Assembly (NCBI GenBank): GCA_018398805.1
Contig: JAGFBZ010000172.1
Coordinates: 62,001-126,000 of the forward strand
Reading direction: 5' to 3'
Source: Hirundichthys speculiger
Lineage: Eukaryota > Chordata > Actinopteri > Beloniformes > Exocoetidae
Length of the DNA: 64,000 nt
Shown here: piece by piece, positions 34,288 through 54,524 of the stretch
Layout: each line of letters opens with the position of its first letter
How positions within the stretch are numbered: the first letter of the stretch is position 1
The notes under the pieces: model-generated
The model's input: the letters and a program-made list of their open reading frames with translations, nothing else
Database searches by the model: none
What the model was told of the DNA's origin: nothing
Position numbers and translations under genes: made by a program

Positions 34288-34845
34288 TTTATTTATTTAT
34301 TATCTTAATTATGTAACAGACTACAAAAATGCAGAGGGTGTCACAAAAAAGACTTCCTTACAAGGCCAAAGTTTGGATGGTATGCTGATGCATATCGCAT
34401 TAATATAGTGCCGTATTTATCTCTGAGCTGTTGTACAGCAGGAGTCTGAAGACCTAATTTATCTGTGTGGTATTTGAATATATTTTTGTGCAGTTAAATT
34501 CTCTATGATCTTAAGTCAAGTCAAAACATCCACACTTCTTATTAATTGTGCGATTATCTTGCTTATCCTGAACTTCACTGATCAAAATATGTCAAAGAAG
34601 CATTGTTTTAGTTGTTGAACATCAGTGTCGTTCATGAAGCATGAATGCATTCTCATATGATACAGTAAGACAGGTTAGGTGGCTGTATGTCCGCTCTGTA
34701 GCGTCTGGCTCTCTTTGTTGTGGCGAAGTGGGGGTCAGGCCACAGTGGAGTCTCACTTCTTGTGGCAGTTGTGCTTTTCGGCTTGGTTGTCCACTGTAGA
34801 TGTGGGCACAAACTCACGTACGTAGCCAGGAACTGAGGTTTCACA
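34288..34845 (-). other. Candidate terminal exon of an unassigned minus-strand gene
   Basis: On the minus strand, a long polypyrimidine tract ending in TTTAAG lies just above base 34845. From there a 31-codon frame runs to a TGA at 34755-34753; the peptide starts CETSVPGYVREFVPTS and ends NCHKK. Overlapping AATAAA signals (34288-34301 as TTTATT on the plus strand) follow about 460 nt later. The local base composition is less AT-biased than its surroundings. I do not recognise the peptide and found no upstream exon; another frame is also open across this stretch, so it may be chance or an old exon. Confidence 0.25.
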
Positions 34846-35539
34846 CTTAAAAAAAAATACAAAAAAAATGTCAATATAAACATTTTCTTTCATGTAAACC
34901 TGAGATAGTCTTGATATGAAACAGCTTCACAGCTTTTCCTTTGACAATGAGATCAGAAAATAATACTGTTAATTTAGAGTGAAGTCAGACAGATCAATAT
35001 ATATTGAGTATGGTTTTACAAAATACAAAAAGCCACAATCTGTTTTGTTGCTTTTGAAGATCTAAAATGAAAAATAAAAAAGCATGCCTAACGCCTAATT
35101 TTGTTTTCTTATTTTGATGTGTTTCTTATTTTGAAATCTTTATTTAAATCACCTCTGATCCTTCACATATTTTCCTTTCACTGCTTTGTGATCTGATGTG
35201 TTTGACATATTATGCCAGCTATAAATTTCCTTTTCTAACTGAATCATACAGGAAACCGGAACTTTTTTTTTTTTCCAATCACATAAAATGTTCCAGACTG
35301 CCATCAAAATCTGCATGATTTCAATCTCTGTGTCATCATTTCAGTTGACACTAAAGTCACAGCCGATTCCAACATTGCACACGTCGTATTTATGACATTA
35401 TATTCTGGATTAAATTAGAATGTAATGTCACAGTTACGCTGTACTTGCTCTCTGCAGTTTCTGTTTTGGTCTTATAAAGGAATTTTTTTTTCTTTTTTAC
35501 AAAATGTAAACTTCTCAAGCAGAGGGAATGCTCTAGAAC

Positions 35540-35799
35540 CAAACAGCACCTGTTCAACGGAAGAGCAACATGCTGGAGAAATGAGGCTGTGAGGGCGGAC
35601 TGCAACTTCCTGTTGTGGCTTCTGTCACCGTCTTGATAATCGGCAAGGTTCATATAATCTCACAGTGTGGGCGCCTGATGCTAAGTGTTTCATCCAAACA
35701 CATAACTTTTCAGACGTCGTCTGCCCGTTTTAAAAAAAAGACACTGACGTGTTAAGTGTTGCCAGTCTGGTTATAACACGACTGGGAACAGTAGAAGAG
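35540..35799 (+). promoter_or_regulatory. zap70: Probable zap70 promoter and noncoding first exon
   Basis: A donor-like AGAAGAG-GTAAGG ends at 35799, and the next acceptor (TCTTTCTAG) opens the coding exon at 36031, so a 5' UTR exon probably ends at 35799. Upstream, ACTTCCTG at 35605-35612 (ETS-type, reverse) is followed by TGTGGC at 35614-35619 (RUNX-like, weak form). Paired ETS/RUNX sites are common in T-cell gene promoters. No TATA box is evident; the start site is unknown. Confidence 0.45.
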
Positions 35800-36096
35800 G
35801 TAAGGATCTCAACTGTTGCTCTGTTGGTTCATATTTTGGAAAATACCTTTTAAGGCTGTTTCGTCCTCGCTTTGAAATAATTTGGTAAATGGGGCCATGT
35901 GTGTTGGTTGAGCTGACCGTGGAGGTCAGAGGTTACAGACTGGATTTAATTCTCTGTGTGCTCATGTCATGAAGGTCTAACAGGGAAGCACATCCATAAA
36001 AGCTCATTTATTTCCTTTTCGTCTTTCTAGTTTCCTTCCACCACCTCCATCCAGGACTTCAAGAACAGAAACAGCTTAATTTTCCCTGGTCCCGCC

Positions 36097-45542
<9,446 letters not shown>

Positions 45543-46680
45543 ACAGAAAAAAGGCACATTCTGTCCCAGCGCTACACAAAGCGTCCTTTCAACTGATCAT
45601 TAAACTACCAAAACAAAGAGTTTTTTATGAGCAACGAACGCTCACTGACCAGCTTTGACTACAGTGCAGATATAGCTAAACAGGCCTCATTGACAATAAA
45701 TGTGCATTTGTAAATTGGACCTCAGCCTTTCAGCTGTGGAAGGAGGGCCTCTGTCTGTCGTGGTTTGAATGTTAAGTAGTTTCACATTGATGAATGAACT
45801 TACTCTGTATTCCGCATTTGTGGAGTATAAAAGGACGACATGTTCCATGAAAGAGTTGGTTTTTCATTGTGTCTTCTGCCAACTAACAGCAATTTATTGT
45901 TTTTCAATGTAAAAAATAGGAACGTAATCACTGATTTGAGTTACACTGGTATATTAACTGATCACATATTTGGAGTTGTGAATGACAGAAGATATGAGTG
46001 GTAGCGTGAAATATTTTTATTTTAATTGTTAAAACATGAACATATACTGTATGTGATCATGTAAAAATATAAACATTCATTATACTTACTACAGAGGCAG
46101 GGCTGAGATATTTTTAATGATTAGAAACTTAGCAATCTGCAGACTTATTGACCATGTTAAAAAAAAAAGTATTAATATGTTAGAAGAAAAAAATCCCAAA
46201 TTTATGTCTAGAATAAAGGTATCAAACATCAGGGGTTTCATTTTAAGGAGAGTTAAGTAATTTACTTCATTTTTTTTCTGCTGTTCTGTGTATTTATTCA
46301 TCTACAGTTTTGTGTTGAACTACATCTTTTGTGACAGGGCTGCTGCCAATGAACCAGATTATGAGTCAAAATGTTCAACAAGAGTTTGTTTGGTTTTTCT
46401 TTTCTTTTTTTTTTTTTTTTTATCAGTAATTTAAACGTGATGTATTGTGGTTCACTTTGACTGTGTTATGAAATGAATGAGGTTAGACGGTGGCACACTG
46501 TATCAGAGGAAGCGTTTCTGTCCTGCCAGGCAACACTGACCGGTTCACGGAAGCTGTCAAACTGTTCTTCAAAATAAAGTTTTGACAAAACCTCCGTGTT
46601 TTTCCATGAAAATGACCCACAGTGTTGGACAAGGATGTAAGATGTTTTGATCAATAAAATTTGTGTCACAACGGAAAACC
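45543..46680 (+). other. zap70: zap70 3' UTR and polyadenylation signals
   Basis: After the TAG, AATAAA occurs at 45695-45700 (about 155 nt downstream) and again at 46573-46578 and near 46652. The first would give a short 3' UTR and the later ones a 1.0-1.1 kb UTR. Which is used cannot be told from sequence. Confidence 0.6.
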
Positions 46681-47500
46681 TCTGTAACATAGATGCAATT
46701 TCTGCTAGAAATAAATAAGGTTCAAATAATTGGTGTTTAGATAAAATAAAATGATTGACTGTTAAAATATTTTTTGGGATGTTTAAAAGAAAGACTGGTT
46801 CAGAATTTTTTTCTCTAGAAGTTTAACATAACGTCCTGTGTTAATATATACAAATAATTAATTATTTGCTTCAGGTGAAGATTTTAAACATGTTTTAACC
46901 ATGCCCTCAAGCAGAAACAAAGAAAAACTGATGTTTAGGATATTCAAAATTTTAACTATTTTATGTGAACATTTTTAGACTAGTATCACCAGCTGTGAGA
47001 TCCTAGTTTATATCTGAGGAGTTCTTGCCTATACTTGGAGATTATAGCAGCTATTGAAAAACTAGGGGATGTTGTGATGTGTTGATCGACATTGACTTTT
47101 AAGATGAATGATGATGAGATATTATTAGATTTAACTGTCATCAATACATGTTATAAGGGGGTCTAATAAGCCAAAAATAAAATTGTGAAATTATATTTTA
47201 GCTACTTACTGCAATTTAATATGAATGGAAGTGACGGTAAAATTGTCATCCAGCTAATAGGGCTGAGTGATATGACCTCAAATCAATACTTGAGATTTAC
47301 GCTTAAAGTAAAATAATTTGCGTGGAGATGAAAAAATTGAACAGATATTAACATTTCATTTGATCTCATTTGACTGATTGCTTCAAATTTAAAATAAGGT
47401 TTTAAGAAACACATTTATCGTGTGGTCAAGCAGACCTTTGCCATCCATTAGTGAGGGTTTCTCTTATTTTGAAAGTCCAGACCGGAAAAGACCACCGACG
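46681..47500. other. zap70-mob3a intergenic interval with a hAT-like end
   Basis: AT-rich spacer. Around 47260-47310 the sequence AATAGGGCTGAGTGATATGA resembles the start of another fish hAT family (AGGGCTGGGCGATATG-type terminus), but only one end is visible. No coding feature was found. Confidence 0.4.
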
Positions 47501-47539
47501 TCTCTGGCTTGACGGATGATATACTTTTTCGTTTCGCAG

Positions 47540-47721
47540 GGAGGAGTCAGACGTTACTTTCTTTATTAAACTGACATGTTTATTGAATTACCAGCAATTT
47601 TACAACATGCTTTGCACCGTTTGTCCATAATGTAGGCCCTTTACGTCGGTGCCGGAAATCCATCGATCAGTTGTCAGATAATTTTCAGTAAAAGATCGAA
47701 GGAAACAGGAAGGCGGAACAA
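47540..47721 (+). promoter_or_regulatory. mob3a: Possible mob3a promoter and noncoding first exon
   Basis: This short stretch is less AT-rich than its surroundings and contains several CpGs. A donor-like GGAACAA-GTAAGT ends at 47721, and a T-rich acceptor region lies at about 48800-48826 just before the coding exon. This fits a noncoding first exon, but the start site and exon ends are inferred. Confidence 0.35.
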
Positions 47722-48986
47722 GTAAGTTCGGGAAAGTGGCTTTCAACTGTGCGATTTCGTCACCGTTTGAACAGCCATTACAGATAATTGATGCAGTTTG
47801 TGCTTGAATTCCAGTGAAGGTCTCGTGTGAATTAAATGTGTATAATATGAGCTTGTTACATCTTGTTAAGAATTTTTCTTTAGTCCTTTTTTTTTTTTTT
47901 AGAGCAACAAGTCGGACTGTGTTAGCTTGTGTCGCCACGAACAAACTTCGTACGGTCGTCATGTGCCCCCGCTGCTTAATCTCTGGCTTTCATCCGGGAA
48001 AATGAGCTAAAACAATATAAATCCCGATTTCTATGAGAAGAATGGTAGGGATATGTCAGATGGGTGACTAAATGACCATAGTAATGTGCTTTTGTGACGG
48101 TAATCGGCGCTTTGGCTCAGTTAAATTGTCATTGGCAGATTCAGTGTTTGACGGTGGATTTAGAGTCTGAAATAGGAAATGACTCAGTGAGGCACCATGT
48201 TTCATCTTTAACGTGCTAGTATTTCCGCTCACACATCACCTTTACCTGTTATTAAGATATATATATTCAAACTAGTGCAGCTTCGTTAGTTTTAGATTTA
48301 GTACAAATATAATCGTTCCCTATTTTAGTGACGATAAAACACTGAACTTTTCGTCCACACAGTTCCATCCAAGCGTTTTTATTTTCTGCATGAAATGCGT
48401 AAGATGACTCCTATTTACAACTTTGAGGCTAAGAAGAAGATTAAGGGGTTTTTTTTAATTCACTAGCTTGTTGCATGACTGGGACAAAATCTGAACAAGT
48501 GTTTGATTGTTGGGTAATTTTCCTGCAACTGTACAGATATTTTTTTACATTTGAAATGACTCATTAAGCAGGAAGTGGCCCGTGTCATTTTTATTTCTTC
48601 GTTCATTAAATGAAGTCTGTTTTCCAGCTTGTCTAGTTTTTTTGCTATGATGTGGTTAGCTGATTGTTGCAAGTCTAGGTTTGAATATTTTGCAAAACAC
48701 AAGAGTACCTCAACATCAACGCTTACAGGAAGTATGCACGTCAGTGTGAAATTTCACATACTAACCCACCAATGTCTATTTGTTTCTCTCTCTCTTTCTC
48801 TCTCTTTTTTTTTTAATCATATGAAGGATCACTGAGTCGCAGGCTGAGTCCAAACACCAAAAGATTTCCATTCCAACAAGTCTGCACAGGTTATTTACAC
48901 AACCTCTAGACTGCTTCAGTTTCTAAAGTAGATAATTCACCAGAGGCATCTGAACAAATCGCCCACTGCCACCATCACATGCGACC

Positions 48987-51900
48987 ATGTCCCTGGCCCT
49001 GAAACAAGTCTTCAACAAAGACAGGACATTCCGGCCCAAGCGCAAGTTCGAGCCTGGAACACAGCGCTTCGAGCTGCACAAGAAGGCCCAGGCGTCTCTG
49101 AACGCAGGCCTGGACCTGAAGCAGGCGGTGCAGCTGCCCCACAGCGAGGACCTCAATGATTGGGTGGCTGTCCACGTGGTTGACTTCTTTAACCGCATCA
49201 ACCTCATCTACGGCACCATCAGTGACTCGTGCACCGATCAAACCTGTCCCGTCATGTCCGGCGGGCCCAAGTATGAATACCGCTGGCAAGATGAGCACAA
49301 GTACAAGAGGCCCACCACCCTGTCAGCCCCTAAGTACATGAGCCTGCTCATGGATTGGATTGAGGTGCAAATCAACAATGAGAATATCTTCCCCACTAAT
49401 GTTGGTAAGTTTTGAGACTATAGGTAGCTTTTGCTTTTGTGAGAGTGGATTTTCCTGGAAGGCATCTCAGATGTTCATTTAAATCCACTTAAGTCACATT
49501 GTGTGTTTGAACCAAGTCATCGCCTAGTCATAGTAAAATGCCCACAGACTCCCAAGTAAAGGTGTTTCCATACAGGTAACCTTTTCACTTAAACAAAATT
49601 TAGTTCAAAAATGCTTTATTAATCCACAAAGCTAAATCACATTATGTAATGGTATGTAAGTCAGTCAGAATTATGGTCACTTTAATGAGTTGCAACATTG
49701 CTTTTGTTTGTATTAATAATTTCACTTCAGTTCCTTCTACGAGTCACTGAACAGACTGTGGTCAAGAAGTCACTCCTTACATTTATTTGTTCATATTAGC
49801 TTGCCCTAAATTTGCATCATATCAGTATTTGGATCATTAAAGCAGTGCATTCAGTACCATGTCTTTTTTCTTTGAGCTTACAAAGAACGCCTCGAGGGTA
49901 TATTCTTTCACAGATGGTAATAACGAGAACGTTAAAAAAACAGTGAAGGTGTGGGTTTGGAGGGCTGAAATGTGAATAGGTAGTCATGTGTTTGTGTGGG
50001 CGCTTATATATCTGAGCAGCCCGAGTATCAGCATTGTGTGGGAAGCCCTGATGCTGTTGAACATTTTGTTTTTGTATGATCACAATCTACAAATGTGGTG
50101 TGCCGCTGTTGTAATGTGCAGTTTTTTTTTTTTTTTCTATTATTGATTTGAGGAATCTTTAGGCCAATCCACTTGGCATGTATCACACATAGGTCCGAAG
50201 AGGATACAAATCACATGTAGTGACTACAAAAAAAAAGTATTAGACAAGATATAGAAAGAATTCTGCAGGATGAAGTCATCTTACAATTTTAGAGAAAGCT
50301 GCAAGGCCACAAACATTAGAAAACCTGGAGCGTTGCACATTTGAAACATTACAAACTCAGCTAATCTGCTGCAGTTGCGTTCTCGGTTTGACGTTATCCG
50401 TATGTGCCCGGTAGATCAGCAGCTGGCTTCACAACAGACACATCAGAGCAGTGGATTTAAAATGAGGTCACAACACGCCTAATGTGCAATGAGTACGAAT
50501 AACCTCTGACATGCTCCTGAATATTGTTGAATGGCTTAAATCAAGACGAAGCAGGAGGTCGCTTGGTCAGGAATGAGGTTTATCCCACAGGCCAAGTCGT
50601 GTCGGTTTTCCTTTCACCCTCTGGGTGACTCCAGCTGCATCGTTTACCCAGTTGGTATCCAATCTGAGGAGGAAAGATTAACAGAGAGAAGCTGACCTTC
50701 ACTTTCCATTTAAAAAAAAAAAAAAAACAGTTTACAGTTTTTTTTTTTTTTCTTCTCTAATTTAAATGGTAAAAGAGTGCCATGGCTTGACCACAGTGCT
50801 CTCCATCTGCTTCACTCCTAGGTACTCCCTTCCCTAAGAGCTTCATGCAGGTGGCTAAGAAGATTTTGTCACGTCTGTTCCGGGTTTTTGTCCATGTCTA
50901 CATCCACCACTTTGACCGTGTGAGCCAGATGGGGGCTGAGGCTCATGTCAACACGTGCTACAAGCATTTCTATTACTTTGTTATTGAGTTCAGCCTCATG
51001 GACCACAAAGAGCTGGAGCCTCTGGTGAGTAAAACAGGAGATCGCATCTCGCTCAAGGTGAAGGGAGAGTAAATTATTGAGGTGAAAAATAATTCAATAA
51101 TAATAATAATGCTAATAATAATTTACAAAAAAAAAAAAAATATATATATATATATATAAGTGTAAATCTATGTGAATAATAACCAGAGATATGTCAAGTT
51201 ATTATTGAGAGAAAAAAATTATAGTTGTTAGTCCAATTATTTTACATAAGTTTAAACCATGTATAATAATTATAAGTGTTTTTTTTTTTTTTTTTTTTGT
51301 ATTTTCCCTTATTAAAGAACTAGAATCAAGAAGTTATATATTTTGTATGGGACATCTTATAGTATTTAAAAATAATAATAAAATAAAAATAATTAAAATA
51401 AAAAAGCCCCTAGTGGTCAGTCTGTGTAAGGGCTACTCTGTTTGTGAACACCCCATTAGATTTATGTGGCATTTTGTTGTTGTTTTTTTTTTTTTTTTTT
51501 ACTTTAATAAATTTCTTCACTGACTCATGAGCTCATAAAAAGAAAATCGGTGCCAAATTGTGTTCTGTTTAGTGCCTTGAAATTAAAAAACAACAAAAAA
51601 CAAAAACAGATGCTTAGCCAGTATCAAGACAAAATCTGCATCACGTCAGCTGTGCTCTGCTGCTTTATAAGCTCATTTTCACAGTGAAGACTTCCCACTG
51701 ATGCCGTAAACACAGGAGCCTTTCACAAGATGCAAATGGGCTAATTTACGTGTTTGTTTCCAAAACAAATTTAATGAAGTTTTAAATAGATGTAACTCAG
51801 CCTGCATTTTCTTGTTAGCTGGACAATGCGATCATTGTTTTTCTGTCGTCATTTTCTTATATAAGTATTGAACGTTTTCCTTACTGAGCTTCCCCCAGCT

Positions 51901-52689
51901 GATAGTCCGTAGTCGTCTGACGGTGACCCCTCCTCCCTCTGAGCGACACATGTTTGCATTTGATGGAAAAAGTTTATGACTGGTGTCCATGTTTGCCATT
52001 TCTCAGATCTGAAAGTAGATCTCTGTTTAAACCGTAAACTCCTTCAACCTTTTCTCTGACCTATTTTTCTGTTTTGATCCAGCATTTTTTTGTCATGTGA
52101 ATACTAAGGCAGTGGCTCTATAAACTTCTTAGCTCCCTCAACAACAACAGTTTCTTATGTTTTAATCGGCTCTTTAGACTTGTTGTCTTTTTCTTCCCGC
52201 AGTTGAAAAGCAGTTAATTTATTAAATTGTATCATGTGTGTGCTGTTGACGACCTCGTGGAATTATACATAATATTATCATATTACAACAAGCGTGCAGT
52301 CACTGAGACATTTCAATGAAGCAGACCAGTTCAGAGGTTAAACAACATTCTGCATTTTTTTTTTTTTATTTTGGAAATATATTATTCTATTCTTCAGATA
52401 TCTTGATTTTTGTAGCATAATTATGGGTTTGTAATTTGAAACAGCATTACTGCTATGCCACTGTAAATTTGCACGTGAAAAAATGTCAATATTACCTTAA
52501 ACCTGAATGGGTAGTTGTTATTATTTTTTAACCAACAACAGGCTTTTAATAAGCTAACACACAGCTCCGTGTTAGCTGTGGTAGTACTGAGCATCGGGCC
52601 AGGGTTTACATCCTGTCTAACTCACCACGCTGTGATTATGTGGTTTGTGTCTGCTGCAGAAAGAGATGACCGCTCGGATGTGCCACTGA
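48987..52689 (+). CDS. mob3a: MOB3A kinase-adaptor protein, complete (3 coding exons, 216 aa)
   Basis: Mob proteins are small zinc-binding adaptors for NDR/LATS or MST-type kinases; the MOB3 group is linked to MST1 in mammals. Exons: 48987-49404, 50822-51024, 52660-52689. Phases join to give 216 residues, the usual MOB3 length (216-217). Zinc ligands by alignment to MOB1 are C82 and C87 (SCTDQTC) and H164 and H169 (VHVYIHH). Landmarks are [48 protein letters not shown] and [17 protein letters not shown]3A is chosen over 3B and 3C by [27 protein letters not shown] and KEMTARMCH, and by mknk2 lying next downstream. The last coding exon encodes only KEMTARMCH. The first exon could start only at this ATG; upstream frames are closed. 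Confidence 0.93.
49405..52659 (+). other. mob3a introns
   Basis: Intron 49405-50821 contains T and A runs and no recognised repeat. Intron 51025-52659 has a TA alternation near 51138-51160 and long T tracts near 51281-51298 and 51487-51500. Reading on past 51024 would add 15 codons before a stop at 51070-51072. Confidence 0.55.
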
Positions 52690-53095
52690 AGAACCTGGTG
52701 ACGCGGCAGACGAACTCATCCGTCCATCTGGAAGTCTGAATCGGAAAGCGGAAAGAACAAGCAAATTCAGAGTCTATTTTTTATATTTAAGTACTGTAAT
52801 CTATTTTAGCCACATACTGTAGGTTTTAACTAAGAACCTTGTCACGTGAGGCGTTCTGTTGCTTTTAAAAGAAAAAGAAAAAAAAGTTTTCAGACATTCT
52901 ATCTGAGCACAGTATTAAGAGGTGTATGTTTGTGTCTTTGTTTTTTTTTTCTATTTGAATCTCAATCATTCCAGGATGCTATAATCTGTCTCTCTGTTTT
53001 AAAATGATCTAAAAAATTAGTATGTTTTCTTACTGTATGTCTTAAAAAGAAAAAAAATCAGTGTTGTTACATTAAAGTGATTCTCTATTAGTTGT
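52690..53095 (+). other. mob3a: mob3a 3' UTR
   Basis: The TGA at 52687-52689 is followed by AT-rich sequence with an ATTAAA signal at 53071-53076, placing cleavage near 53090. The region has long A and T runs typical of 3' UTRs. Confidence 0.5.
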
Positions 53096-54288
53096 AAGTG
53101 TGTAACACTGACTGGTTTACTTCTCTGAGGCTGATCGTAATTCACTTTAACATGATCACAAAAGTTCAGGTTGGGACAAAAAAAATCAGTTTTACTGTAA
53201 CATCATGATCTGTAATAACTTGTTTTTGTTTCAGGCATACAACTATCATGTTGGTACAGTCACAGCATGTTAGATCGGTCTCTTTAAAAAAAAAAAAAAA
53301 AAAAAGGCAGTAATATACCGACATTATGGGAAGTCATTATGTTTGTCCAGGTGACATCACTGTAAAAGCAGCAGATAAATAAATACAGTCATAAGCAGCT
53401 AGTGTCACAGACATGAAAGCCGTGTCATGTTACACCTGGGGCTTTCCAGCCACCAGGCAGCGTCTCAGGTGTCAAACCCGCTGGCACTTGTTGCAGATAC
53501 TCTTTGCAGGTGAAGGTCACACGAGACAGACTTCACGTAGCAGCCCACGGGCGGCACGTGCTCGGAAGAGCATGTCCACAGAAGCCCACCAGGTGGCGTC
53601 AGACACCAGGAGCTGCCTGAGAGACTGTTAACCTCCAGTTACTGCTGCAGGTCTTACGACATCTCCCCACTGTGCCACTATAGTCGTGAAGTGTTGACCT
53701 GATTTGGGCTTAGCCGCTTATATAAGAAACAGGCCAGACTGTACTGTGATGAACACAGAGGGAGATTTGTTTAAATGTTTGGGTCAACTGCAGGCCTCAA
53801 TGTGTTTGAGATGAACACTGTGTGGACTTGGTGGCGTTAATCAATCAGTGTAATGGACCATGTCAATAATGAGATAGAATCTGGCATGCGAGGAAATTGC
53901 CATGGACAATCTAATTAAGATGCAACCTTTTCAAGCTGAAAATGGTTCTAGATGTAGAATAACATTTTCCTTCATCGCTGATGTTCCACAGCAAAATGAG
54001 AAACTAACCTGATATATAGATGGTACTCTGACACTTGCCACCTACCTAAATATTTTCACAGACAAATCTCTAATAATCATAGACGACAGTATTTCTCTAC
54101 AGTCGCAGGCCATCAGTGGGCCTGACCTGGCCTCCAGACTCCCCCAGATACCAGTCTGGTGAGATGTGAAATATAAAATAACTACATAGATCTGTTTGTG
54201 TGTTGTAATGCTGGTTGCCATGGCGCCAACTGAACAATGATGATGAAAGAGGCAGTCAACTCAGTAGCAAAAGCACGATCAGAGTAAC

Positions 54289-54293
<5 letters not shown>

Positions 54294-54364
<71 letters not shown>
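54294..54364. repeat. AT dinucleotide microsatellite
   Basis: About 71 bases of uninterrupted AT alternation, followed by about six GT units at 54369-54380. It is self-complementary and likely polymorphic in length. Confidence 0.95.
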
Positions 54365-54380
<16 letters not shown>

Positions 54381-54503
54381 ATATAAGAATTTTGCATATA
54401 AGGTATTATGAACTGGCACTATCCAGTATTTATATTACAAGCAGAAGAGAGAAACAAAACATAAAGATGAAAAGTGAGGAATAACAGAAATGAGAAAGAA
54501 GGA

Positions 54504-54524
54504 CCCCCCCACCCCCCCCCCCCC
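54504..54524. repeat. C7-A-C13 tract
   Basis: Seven C, one A, then thirteen C, with another CCCCCC run about 12 bases on. The minus strand is a G-run series that could form a quadruplex. Confidence 0.85.

Noticed and set aside
53410..53640. GC-richer patch with a 72-codon ORF
   Set aside because: I tried several frames on both strands. None gave a recognisable protein or consistent splice sites, so it is left as intergenic.
54182..54484. ORFs of Ile-Tyr repeats on both strands
   Set aside because: They are translations of the AT microsatellite.
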